The notes beneath the pieces were generated by a model, which saw only the letters and a list, made by a program, of their open reading frames with translations, did not search any database and was not told where the DNA came from. A stretch of 5,111 nt of DNA, from contig DATFMX010000086.1 of NCBI GenBank assembly GCA_035266685.1, forward strand, positions 1 through 5,111, written 5' to 3'. The DNA is from VRUE01 sp035266685. Its GTDB lineage: Bacteria; Actinomycetota; Thermoleophilia; Solirubrobacterales; 70-9. Both the position numbers and the translations under genes were made by a program. Shown piece after piece: positions 1 through 4,978 of the stretch (positions are counted from its first letter, which is position 1; the number at the start of each line of letters is the position of its first letter).

Positions 1-76
1 GTACACCCCACTGCATTTGAGAGGAGCCGATCGAAGAGCTCGGTGAGCGTGTCGGCGTCGCCGTCAAGCGAAATCG
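1..76 (-). pseudogene. Sensor histidine kinase, distal fragment of the gene split by the ISL3 element
   Basis: Reading the minus strand across the duplicated 8-bp target (using one copy) continues the frame of the fragment at the right end of the window: ...GPPIS then LDGDADTLTE, then LFDRLLSNAV. The pattern of a GD pair, hydrophobic heptads and L-L-S-N-A is the N-box at the start of a histidine kinase ATPase (HATPase_c) domain, in which the Asn coordinates Mg-ATP. The frame is open to the window edge, so the rest of the ATPase domain lies outside to the left. Seen: in-frame continuity on deleting the IS plus one target copy. Family knowledge: the N-box match. The fragment carries no start of its own and is probably not expressed. 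The residues just after the N-box (GC) are not the usual K-[YF], so the match is good but short. Confidence 0.75.
69..76. repeat. Left copy of the 8-bp target site duplication of the ISL3 element
   Basis: CGAAATCG directly abuts the left inverted repeat and recurs exactly at 4971-4978 directly outside the right one. Eight base pairs is the usual duplication length of the ISL3 family. An intact duplication means the IS arrived by simple transposition and neither flank has been rearranged since. Confidence 0.95.
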
Positions 77-100
77 GGCTCTATTGACGTTTCCGTGGGT
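77..100 (+). repeat. Left terminal inverted repeat (IRL) of the ISL3 element
   Basis: This 24-bp sequence beginning GGCTCTATTGACGTTTCC is the exact reverse complement of 4947-4970; identity stops at the next base (101). It is the presumed transposase binding and cleavage end. Confidence 0.95.
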
Positions 101-110
101 GAAGTAAGCA
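84..110 (+). promoter_or_regulatory. Possible weak transposase promoter beginning inside IRL
   Basis: TTGACG at 84-89 matches a sigma-70 -35 box at five of six positions and points into the element. The only nearby -10 candidate, TAAGCA at 105-110, is poor and its 15-nt spacing is short. An inward -35 in a terminal repeat is plausible for an IS, but the -10 is not convincing. Confidence 0.2.
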
Positions 111-145
111 GGTGAAAAGGAGGCGCACGCCGCTCCACGCCTAGG

Positions 146-170
146 TTTCCGGCTGTCAGAAGGCTGGAAA
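146..170 (+). other. Stem-loop in the transposase leader
   Basis: TTTCCGGCT (146-154) can pair with GGCTGGAAA (162-170) as nine pairs including two G-T wobbles, around a 7-nt loop. It ends five bases before the Shine-Dalgarno of the transposase, so it may affect translation or block readthrough initiation from outside, as leader hairpins do in some IS elements. Its function is inferred from position only. Confidence 0.4.
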
Positions 171-175
171 TCGAA

Positions 176-180
176 AGGAG
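176..180 (+). promoter_or_regulatory. Ribosome binding site of the ISL3 transposase
   Basis: AGGAG ends ten bases before GTG at 191, slightly long spacing but the only good purine run here. It supports GTG 191 as the start, from which the protein has the full N-terminal zinc-finger region of the family. Confidence 0.6.
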
Positions 181-1288
181 TGGCAACGACGTGCGCAAGG
201 AAAGGGTATGGGCACGCCTGCTCGGGTTGGAGCGGGCGGTCGTCGAGAGCGTGGAGATCGACGGCAACGGGCAGGTAGTGGCGGCGGTCAGACCGCACCA
301 TCGCGAGCGAGATCGCTGCGGTGTCTGCGGCCGACGATCCCCGGGTTTCGACCTCGGCGAGGGACGGCGGCGCTGGCGGGCCCTGGACCTCGGCACGACG
401 ATCGCCTATCTGGAGGCCGATGCGCCGAGGGTGCGCTGCCCAGAGCACGGCGTGGTCGTGGTCGCGGTTCCCTGGGCGCGCCACGGCTCGCGCTTCACTC
501 TCGCCTTCGAGCAGCAGGTCGCCTGGCTGGCGGTGAACACCTCGGGCAGCGCGGTCGCTGAGCTGATGCGGATCGCCTGGCGCAGCGTCGGGGCGATCTG
601 CGAGCGGGTTGCCGCCGAGGCCGGGCGCGATGCCGATCTGCTCGCCGGCCTTGAGCGGATCGGCATCGACGAGATCAGCCACCGCAAGGGCCACCGCTAC
701 CTGACCGTCGTCGTCGACCACGACACCGGAAGGCTCATCTGGGCGGCGGCGGGACGAGACAAGGCGACCGTGGAGGCGTTCTTCGATGCGCTCGGGGAGA
801 AGCGCGCCAAGCAGCTGAAGCTCGTCTCCTGCGACATGGCGGGCTGGATCGAGGCGGTGCTGGCCGATCGCTGCCCGAAGGCCAAGCGCTGCGTCGATCC
901 CTTCCATGTCGTGCAGCTCGCCACCGAAGCGCTCGACGAGATCCGTCGCGAGGTCTGGAGGGAGGCGCGCCGCCAGGGTCAAGCCGATGCGGCCCGCGAG
1001 CTCAAGGGCACCCGCTACGCCCTCAGGAAGAACCCCGAGAACCTGACAGCCCGCCAGCAGTCAAAGCTCGCCGACGTAGAGCGGCTCAACCGGCCGCTCT
1101 ACCGGGCCTACCTGCTGAAGGAGCAGCTGCGCCAGATCTACCGCCTGCCGGCGCGGAAGGCGATCGCCCTTCTCGAGGAATGGCTCTCTTGGGCGCGGCG
1201 CTGTCGCCTCACGCCCTTCATCAAGCTCGCCCGCACGATCACCGCGCAGCGCGAGGGGATCCTCGCCGCGATCCGCCACGGCCTCTCC

Positions 1289-1292
1289 AACG
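1289..1292. other. Left recombination junction of the nested element (attL-type core)
   Basis: Left of this point the sequence is transposase codons for GLSN; right of it the frame leaves the family. AACG here and at 4798-4801 is the only uninterrupted sequence shared by both junctions; the preceding six bases match at four (CTCTCC against CTGTCG). Large serine recombinases exchange strands at a 2-bp core, so the crossover should lie in these four bases. Either 2-bp choice within it gives the same rejoined transposase. Confidence 0.75.
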
Positions 1293-1300
1293 AGCTGCCT

Positions 1301-3469
1301 TCACACTGCACCTCCTTCTGAGGTTTCGGTGGCGATCCCGCCGCAGGCCTCGGTGACGCGACCCGGCTGATCATCGCAGCCGCCGGCGACGGCCGCGACT
1401 GGTGCCTGCTTGCAGCGCCGGTCCCGGGGCGGGCTCTGTCCGGGGTGGTAGACGTGGGCGCCGCGCCCGTCGATCCGCCGCCCGGTGATCTCCCCTCGGC
1501 GCTGCCAGCGTTTGATCGTGCCGGTCGTGACGCCGAGCTCGGCGGCGATCTCCTCAAGCGTCAGCATCCCCTGGGCGCGCAGCCGCTGGCGCAGGTCGGG
1601 GATCCCGCGCAGCCGGCAGAGCTGGGTCAGCGAGGGGACCGTGAACGGCTTGCCCCAGCCGCCGAGGAGACCACGTCGGTTGAGGATCTCGACCGCCTCA
1701 TCGTAGGGATGCTCGGCGAGCAACTCGTCGATCAGCTCGATCGTGCCGGCCGGCGTGGTGTGCGCCTCCCACGCGCGCAGCGGCCGGGGGACGGTGAGCG
1801 TGTGGCAGGCGCCGCCGCTCAGGCGGACCTGCGCTGTGATCTGCTCGTCCTCTCTTCTCAGGGTGACGTCGGTGACGAGCAGCCGGATCAGCCGCTTGCG
1901 CTCACGCATCGGGGTTTGGGGGTCCTTCCAGAGCGCGGGGAGATCGGCGGCGAGCGCCTGGATCCGCGCCTGCTGCTCGTCGGTGAGCGGGACGCTCCCG
2001 GACCGCTTCTCCTCCTCGTAGGCCTCCCGCGCTTCCTCGAGCTCGCGCAGCTTCTCGTTCCAGTCGGCCTCGAGCGCATCGGCGACCAGCCGGTTGGTCG
2101 GGTCCACGGCGAGGTAGCGTCGACGGGCGGCATCGGCGGCGTGGCGGGCGCGCTCGACGTGGGCGGCGCGGATCCGATCGGCCTCGTCGGCCCGGGCGGT
2201 GAGCTCCTCGGAGACCCGCAGGGCGGCCTCGATCGCGAGCGGGGAGAGCTCTCTGAGCACCAGCTCTGAGACGGCGCGATCGAGCGCGGCACCCTGGATC
2301 GCCTGGCACGATGGGGTGGCAGTCGCGACCCCCTCGCGCTGACAGTGGTAGTCGGGTACGAGCTCGCCGCCCCGGCGCTTGTGGTAACCGACCGTCATCC
2401 GCTTGCCGCAGACGCCGCAGATCGCGAGGCCCTGAAGCAGCGCCGGCCCCTCGCGGGGCGGGCCACTTCGGCGCTCCTCGCCGCGAGCCGAGGCGTTGCG
2501 GGCGAGCGTCTTCTGGTTGCGCTCCCAAGTGGCGAAGCTGATGTAGCCGGGGTGGGCGTCGGGGATCAGCACCGTCCACTGATCGCGCGGCTTGAGTTCA
2601 GTCCGAATGCGGCCGTCCGGGTCGGCCGCCTGGCGCTTGCGGCCGTAGAAGTAGGCGCCGGCGTAGCGGGGGTTGTGGAGACAGGACAGAACCTGGTCTG
2701 TGCGCAGCGGGCGCCAGTAGAGCTCACCGGCGTGGGCGCCGCCCTGATGACGACCGGGGAAAGTCAGCCGCCGCTCTCGGAACGCCTTGACCACCGCCCG
2801 CGCCGAACCGGTCGCCTCGAAGGTCTCCAACAGTTGCTCGATCGCCCCGCGGACGCCGGCGTCGGGGTCGAGCACGACGTTGCCGGCGGCGTCGTATATG
2901 AGCCCGACCGGGAGCCGGACGCGGAGCTCCCCGCGCGCCGCCTTGGCCAGGATTCCGCCCCGAAGGCGGGCGCGGATGAAGTGCAGCTCGGCCTCGGAGA
3001 TCGTGCCCTTGAGGCCGAGCAGCAGCCGGTCGTTGATCGCCTGGGGGTCATAGAGGCCGTCCTCGTCGCAGATCAGCGTGCCCGAGAGCGCGCAGAGCTC
3101 CAGGAGCCGATGCCAGTCGGCGTTGTTGCGCGCAAGCCGCGAGCACTCGAGCCCGAGCACGACCCCGGCCTTGCCCAGCGACACATCGGCGACCAGCCGC
3201 TGAAAGCCCTCGCGGCCCTGGGCCCCCGAGCCGGACAGCCCCTGGTCGTCGTCGATCACGACCACCCGCTCGACGGGCCAGCCGAGCGCCACCGCCCGGC
3301 CCCGCAGGTCGTATTGGCGTCGCCCCGACTCGGTGTTGTTCGCGACCTGGTGGAGGCTCGATTGGCGCACGTAGAGGTAGGCGTCGCGGCGCAGGTGCTC
3401 GGCTGACACCTTGGTCTGGGCGTCGGTCTCCCGCCGGGCCTGGGTGATCGGACTCTGCTCGCTCGGCAC
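1301..3469 (-). CDS. Large serine recombinase, probable integrase/excisionase of the nested element
   Basis: The 722-aa protein begins with a resolvase/invertase catalytic domain (about residues 28-175): YVRQSS with R35 and the likely nucleophile S37, the GLSGSGAQGR loop, and the LECSRLARNN block with S110, R111 and R114. A recombinase domain follows at about 185-330, then a zinc-ribbon with C351-x2-C354, C376 and C388, a charged coiled-coil at about 415-490 of the sort that controls synapsis, and a further region to 630. Residues 634-677 form an extra MerR-like helix-turn-helix (LTLEEIAAELGVTTGTIKRW), not found in classic phage integrases such as phiC31. The GTG start lies 11 nt after the stop of the upstream gene, with a Shine-Dalgarno overlapping that stop. 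The gene ends nine bases from the left junction, and its last codons also encode a strong Shine-Dalgarno that would serve DUF5372 in the circle. All key residues are present, so it is probably active. Confidence 0.93.
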   Translation of the reverse strand: MPSEQSPITQARRETDAQTKVSAEHLRRDAYLYVRQSSLHQVANNTESGRRQYDLRGRAVALGWPVERVVVIDDDQGLSGSGAQGREGFQRLVADVSLGKAGVVLGLECSRLARNNADWHRLLELCALSGTLICDEDGLYDPQAINDRLLLGLKGTISEAELHFIRARLRGGILAKAARGELRVRLPVGLIYDAAGNVVLDPDAGVRGAIEQLLETFEATGSARAVVKAFRERRLTFPGRHQGGAHAGELYWRPLRTDQVLSCLHNPRYAGAYFYGRKRQAADPDGRIRTELKPRDQWTVLIPDAHPGYISFATWERNQKTLARNASARGEERRSGPPREGPALLQGLAICGVCGKRMTVGYHKRRGGELVPDYHCQREGVATATPSCQAIQGAALDRAVSELVLRELSPLAIEAALRVSEELTARADEADRIRAAHVERARHAADAARRRYLAVDPTNRLVADALEADWNEKLRELEEAREAYEEEKRSGSVPLTDEQQARIQALAADLPALWKDPQTPMRERKRLIRLLVTDVTLRREDEQITAQVRLSGGACHTLTVPRPLRAWEAHTTPAGTIELIDELLAEHPYDEAVEILNRRGLLGGWGKPFTVPSLTQLCRLRGIPDLRQRLRAQGMLTLEEIAAELGVTTGTIKRWQRRGEITGRRIDGRGAHVYHPGQSPPRDRRCKQAPVAAVAGGCDDQPGRVTEACGGIATETSEGGAV
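1302..1317 (-). promoter_or_regulatory. Shine-Dalgarno and GTG positioned to start DUF5372 in the excised circle
   Basis: On the minus strand AAGGAGG (1317-1311) is followed by six bases and then GTG (1304-1302), which overlaps the recombinase stop TGA (1303-1301) as GTGA. In the integrated form this leads nowhere, because the IS follows. After joining AACG to AACG it reads Met-Lys-Ala-Ala and then Arg-Ser-Thr of the DUF5372 frame, giving a 118-aa product. The use of this start is inferred. Confidence 0.6.
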
Positions 3470-3477
3470 GGTTTCGA

Positions 3478-3482
3478 TCCTC
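3478..3482 (-). promoter_or_regulatory. Ribosome binding site of the recombinase gene
   Basis: GAGGA overlaps the TGA stop (3483-3481) of the 105-aa gene and lies eight bases before the recombinase GTG at 3469. It indicates translational coupling and supports this GTG over later starts; the catalytic domain begins about 28 residues in. Confidence 0.6.
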
Positions 3483-3798
3483 AGGCGGCGTGGGCGAGCG
3501 CCATCTCGCCGAGGACGGCGACGATCTCGCCGGCCTCCGGTAGGGCCCGGGGCTTCGCATCGCAGGGCGGTGCGGGCACCGGAGCGCCTGCCACCGGACC
3601 GGGCGCCCCCGGGTCACGGGTCACCGGGGCGAGCGCGGCGGCTGTCTCGATCCACGCCGCCATCCCCCGCGCTCGGAGCACCGCGTGCCCCGAGCGGAAG
3701 CCATCCGGGGCGCCGCAGCTGACCGCCGCGCGCAGGCGCTCGTAGCCGGCGGCGAGCGCGGCCGGATCGGGGCGGGGGTCTCGGTCGCCGCTAGCCAC
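3481..3798 (-). CDS. Cassette protein of 105 aa, function unknown
   Basis: I do not recognise a named family. The start is taken as GTG 3798, because it overlaps the stop of the HTH gene by eight bases (GTGGCTAG), a coupling arrangement; an in-frame extension upstream would only be a shadow of that gene. The N-terminal half has a helical, conserved-looking core (AALAAGYERLRAAVSCG at about 12-28, then RGMAAWIETAAALAP at about 44-58). A Pro/Ala-rich linker follows, and then a short helix ending EIVAVLGEMALAHAA. There is no signal peptide, membrane segment or catalytic motif. Its place between the DNA-binding protein and the recombinase, 11 nt from the latter, suggests an accessory role in recombination, such as a directionality factor or partner of the recombinase. 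That role is inference only. Confidence 0.75.
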   Translation of the reverse strand: MASGDRDPRPDPAALAAGYERLRAAVSCGAPDGFRSGHAVLRARGMAAWIETAAALAPVTRDPGAPGPVAGAPVPAPPCDAKPRALPEAGEIVAVLGEMALAHAA

Positions 3799-4273
3799 TT
3801 TTCGGGCCCCGCTTGGCGGCCTCCCGACGGGCAAGCGCGCGCTCGATCGAGCGCGGGTGAACCTCGAAGCCGAACCGCTCCGCCACCCGGCCGGCGAGCG
3901 CTGCGGACCCGAGCGAGGGATCGGCCTCGAGTTGCTCTTGAAGATCATCGAGCACCTCGTCGGTCAGCTTGTGGGCTTCGCGCGGCCCCGGCTTTCCGGG
4001 CACGAGCCCCTGAAGCCCCCGGTCGGCGAGCGCCGCCCGGGCGCCGTAGTAGGTCTGCCGCGAGAGCCCGAAGGCGCGTGCCGCGGCCGCTGCCGTCACG
4101 CCCTCGGCCTCGACCCGGCGGACCATCTCGTACTTGACCTGGACGAGGTCGCGGGGATCGAAGAACTCCTCCGATCGGAACTCCTCGTCGGTGACCGTCT
4201 CCGGATGCGGGTTGAGCGTCCGTGAGCGCTGAAGCTCATCTGCCTTGTCGTCGTCCGCTGCTCCTCGTGCCAT
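3791..4273 (-). CDS. Two-HTH DNA-binding protein of the recombinase cassette
   Basis: This 160-aa protein has an acidic N-terminal tail (about 1-40), then a helix-turn-helix at about 43-75 (VKYEMVRRVEAEGVTAAAAARAFGLSRQTYYGA, quoted as two adjoining runs of the helices EMVRRVEAEG and AAAARAFGLSRQTYY). A second winged-helix-like domain follows at about 100-150, with LTDEVLDDLQEQLEADPSLG and then HPRSIERALARR. The pair resembles the N-terminal DNA-binding half of IS481/IS630-type transposases, but no DDE or RNase H-like domain follows. It is therefore a stand-alone DNA-binding protein and not a transposase. ATG 4273 is chosen over TTG 4285 because GGAGG lies five bases upstream of the ATG and the TTG overlaps that site. 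The gene is first in a packed operon (8-nt overlap to the next gene) and could be the repressor or activator of the recombinase, binding the inverted repeats just upstream. Confidence 0.85.
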   Translation of the reverse strand: MARGAADDDKADELQRSRTLNPHPETVTDEEFRSEEFFDPRDLVQVKYEMVRRVEAEGVTAAAAARAFGLSRQTYYGARAALADRGLQGLVPGKPGPREAHKLTDEVLDDLQEQLEADPSLGSAALAGRVAERFGFEVHPRSIERALARREAAKRGPKSG

Positions 4274-4278
4274 CTGCG

Positions 4279-4283
4279 CCTCC
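4279..4283 (-). promoter_or_regulatory. Ribosome binding site that fixes the start of the HTH gene
   Basis: GGAGG on the minus strand is five bases before ATG 4273. It excludes the longer in-frame TTG start at 4285, which would overlap the site itself. Confidence 0.8.
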
Positions 4284-4286
4284 AAT

Positions 4287-4310
4287 GTGAGTGTTAGGAG
4301 AATTATGCCG
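4287..4310 (+). repeat. Internal 24-bp imperfect inverted repeat, copy A
   Basis: GTGAGTGTTAGGAG followed by AATTATGCCG matches the reverse complement of 4437-4460 at 20 of 24 positions, the innermost 11 being exact (GAATTATGCCG). It lies just upstream of the HTH gene's Shine-Dalgarno. It could be an operator for the HTH protein, an accessory recombination site, or an old element end. Confidence 0.8.
4302..4307 (-). promoter_or_regulatory. Candidate -10 box for the HTH / 105-aa / recombinase operon
   Basis: CATAAT on the minus strand matches TATAAT at five of six positions and would start transcription about 20 bases before the HTH gene's ATG. No recognisable -35 box lies 16-18 bases upstream, so an activator or another sigma factor would be needed. 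Because the box is inside repeat copy A, a protein bound there would control it. Confidence 0.35.
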
Positions 4311-4436
4311 TCCCTATCGGACGCACTCGCGAGTTAGCTCGCTTAGCCAGTTTCTAACCGCCCCTGTTTTCCTTCTCCAGAGGCGGTCCTTCCAGGATCG
4401 CGTGGCCAGCCGCAGCGCAATGCCGGCTGCATGTCT
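4311..4436. other. Non-coding spacer between the two internal repeats
   Basis: This 126-bp stretch is less GC-rich than its surroundings and holds no convincing gene. It contains a perfect 10-bp palindrome ACTCGCGAGT (4325-4334), an overlapping small hairpin GCGAG-TTAG-CTCGC (4329-4342), and a 6-bp stem CAGCCG/CGGCTG (4407-4412 and 4424-4429). None is followed by a T-run on the minus strand, so no classical terminator is visible. It could be an operator region, a leader RNA, or foreign spacer DNA trapped between former element ends. Confidence 0.5.
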
Positions 4437-4460
4437 CGGCATAATTCCGCTGACGCTCAC
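4437..4460 (-). repeat. Internal 24-bp imperfect inverted repeat, copy B
   Basis: Read on the minus strand this is GTGAGCGTCAGCGG then AATTATGCCG, pairing with copy A at 4287-4310 at 20 of 24 positions. Its outer end contains the DUF5372 stop codon (4459-4457), so the repeat marks the boundary between that gene and the spacer. Confidence 0.8.
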
Positions 4461-4804
4461 GGCGTAGTCTCCTTGACGGCAGCCGGAGCTCTCTCGCGCT
4501 GGACGCTGAGGTCGGCGATCAGCTCGGAGAGCTCGATCAGGGACGCAAGGTGGAACGGTGCGCGCCCCGCCGAGACGACCACGAACGGGTCGGGCGCGAC
4601 CGCGTCGGTCCACTCCGCGGGCAGGGAGCCCAGCTCGCCGGCCTCGTCGTGGAAGTAGACGCGGTCCTGCCGCCAGTTGCGGCGGCGCTTGACGAACTCG
4701 AACTGCTGACCGGCCAGCGGGTGGAACGGGTGCGTCACCCGCACCCGCAGCGGATCATCCGGATCCGCGGCATTGCGCGCAGTCGACGGTGCTGTCGAAC
4801 GCAC
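4457..4804 (-). CDS. DUF5372-family small protein
   Basis: The core RVTHPFHPLAG, QQFEFVKRRRNW, DRVYFHDEAGELGSLPAEWT and DPFVVVSAGRAPFHL resembles DUF5372, a small family of unknown function that I know from recombinase neighbourhoods; the name is recalled, not searched. The stretch after the core is helical (LASLIELSELIADL) and the tail is charged. There is no membrane segment or signal peptide. The start is doubtful. GTG 4804 (115 aa) lies in the IS, outside the element, and has an anti-Shine-Dalgarno-like CCTCC before it. GTG 4744 (95 aa) would begin just before the conserved core but also lacks a good site. In the excised circle a third start, GTG 1304, gains AAGGAGG and gives 118 aa. The gene may therefore be translated well only from the circle. 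It sits 183 nt from the HTH gene, unlike the other, packed genes. Confidence 0.75.
   Translation of the reverse strand: MRSTAPSTARNAADPDDPLRVRVTHPFHPLAGQQFEFVKRRRNWRQDRVYFHDEAGELGSLPAEWTDAVAPDPFVVVSAGRAPFHLASLIELSELIADLSVQRERAPAAVKETTP
4798..4801. other. Right recombination junction of the nested element (attR-type core)
   Basis: AACG here equals 1289-1292. To the right the transposase frame resumes as ARVEAINTQIR. Joining CTCTCCAACG from the left junction with CACGGGTGG from the right gives GLSN-ARVE without gain or loss. The rejoined site has short outer symmetry, GCCTC (1281-1285) against GAGGC (4810-4814), possibly part of the recombinase target. Confidence 0.75.
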
Positions 4805-4947
4805 GGGTGGAGGCGATCAACACCCAGATCCGCCTGATCGCCCGCCGCGCCTTCGGCTTCCATTCACCTCAGGCGCTGATCTCCCTGGCGATGTTGAAGC
4901 TCGGCGGATTGTGTCCGCCTCTGCCCGGCCGAGTCACCGTCACGTGA
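4798..4947 (+). pseudogene. ISL3-family transposase, C-terminal 48 codons with the catalytic Glu
   Basis: Reading GCA at 4801 as the codon after N367 gives ARVEAINTQI, RLIARRAFGF, HSPQALISLA and MLKLGG, stopping at TGA 4945-4947. N-A-R-V-E-x-x-N-x-x-I is the conserved block holding the third catalytic residue of ISL3 transposases (E371 in the restored 415-aa protein), and RRAFGFHSPQALISLAML is the usual end of the family. The fragment has no start of its own and is useless until the element at 1293-4801 is removed. There are no stops or frameshifts, so the two halves look freshly separated. Confidence 0.93.
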
Positions 4948-4970
4948 CCCACGGAAACGTCAATAGAGCC
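4947..4970 (-). repeat. Right terminal inverted repeat (IRR) of the ISL3 element
   Basis: The sequence is an exact 24-bp reverse complement of 77-100. It ends in GAGCC at 4970, directly followed by the target duplication. Its first base is the last base of the transposase stop codon. Confidence 0.95.
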
Positions 4971-4978
4971 CGAAATCG
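4971..4978. repeat. Right copy of the 8-bp target site duplication
   Basis: CGAAATCG is identical to 69-76. With one copy deleted together with the IS, the histidine kinase frame is continuous on the minus strand (...PPI-S-LDG...). Confidence 0.95.

Larger units (their letters stand above)
191..1321 (+). pseudogene. ISL3-family transposase, N-terminal 367 codons (interrupted)
   Basis: This is the main part of a DDE-type transposase for cut-and-paste movement of the surrounding IS. Visible features are an N-terminal zinc-finger-like cluster (C43-x2-C46 and C83-P-E-H86), a helix-turn-helix stretch around residues 112-140, and the start of the catalytic core with D160 in GIDE and D215 in SCDMAGW, followed by the VDPFHV block and a charged helical insertion at about 245-320. 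Authentic sequence ends at N367 (GLSN). The last nine codons (ELPSHCTSF) are read from the inserted element, with a stop at 1319-1321. The catalytic Glu (E371 of the restored protein) is in the fragment at 4798-4947, so this truncated product should be inactive. Excision at AACG would restore the frame exactly. The tail overlaps the convergent recombinase gene by 21 bp. Confidence 0.93.
1293..4801 (-). mobile_element. Serine-recombinase element of about 3.5 kb inserted in the ISL3 transposase gene
   Basis: The element interrupts the transposase at a point where the coding sequence continues perfectly on the other side (GLSN at the left junction, then ARVEAIN at the right). It carries four minus-strand genes: a DUF5372-like protein, a two-HTH protein, a 105-aa protein and a large serine recombinase. 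It has no terminal inverted repeats and no long direct repeat at its ends, only AACG, which fits integration by a large serine recombinase rather than DDE transposition. No transfer, resistance or phage structural genes are present, so it is a minimal unit that probably moves as an excised circle. One AACG copy is included in the coordinates. Confidence 0.85.
77..4970 (+). mobile_element. ISL3-family insertion sequence, interrupted by a nested serine-recombinase element
   Basis: The boundaries are set by two identical 24-bp terminal inverted repeats (77-100 and 4947-4970) starting GGCTCTATTG, bracketed by the 8-bp direct repeat CGAAATCG. GGCTCT ends and 8-bp duplications are typical of ISL3. 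Taking out the nested insertion (about 1293-4801) leaves about 1385 bp encoding one transposase of 415 codons, a normal size for the family. The transposase stop codon (4945-4947) touches the first base of the right repeat, as in compact IS elements. The IS lies in a histidine kinase gene, with its transposase opposite in direction to the kinase. Confidence 0.95.

Noticed and set aside
64..396. Minus-strand 110-aa frame over the left IS end
   Set aside because: It is antisense to the transposase start and leader and runs through the IS terminal repeat; composition is Ser/Arg/Pro-rich with no domain.
1301..1321. Terminator between the convergent transposase and recombinase ends
   Set aside because: The two frames overlap here, and no stem followed by a T-run is seen on either strand.
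1445..3406. Long plus-strand open frames (274 aa at 1445-2269 and 353 aa at 2345-3406)
   Set aside because: They are antisense shadows of the recombinase gene, which carries all family motifs. Their translations are Gly/Ala/Arg-rich without recognisable domains, as expected for high-GC antisense frames.
3685..4225. Plus-strand open frames opposite the HTH and 105-aa genes
   Set aside because: They are antisense to well-supported genes, have low-complexity Arg/Pro composition and no convincing ribosome binding site.
4274..4285. TTG at 4285 as the start of the HTH gene
   Set aside because: It overlaps the GGAGG that is correctly spaced for ATG 4273, and adds only four residues.
4314..4613. 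Minus-strand 99-aa frame covering the non-coding spacer
   Set aside because: Its first part is an out-of-frame shadow of DUF5372 and the rest crosses repeat copy B and the hairpins. No domain or Shine-Dalgarno supports it.
1293..4801. IStron or group II intron as the nested element
   Set aside because: No reverse transcriptase/maturase, TnpB or catalytic RNA structure is present; the mobility gene is a serine recombinase.
4550..4837. Plus-strand 95-aa frame across the right junction
   Set aside because: It is antisense to DUF5372, and crosses the insertion boundary, so it cannot be an evolved gene.
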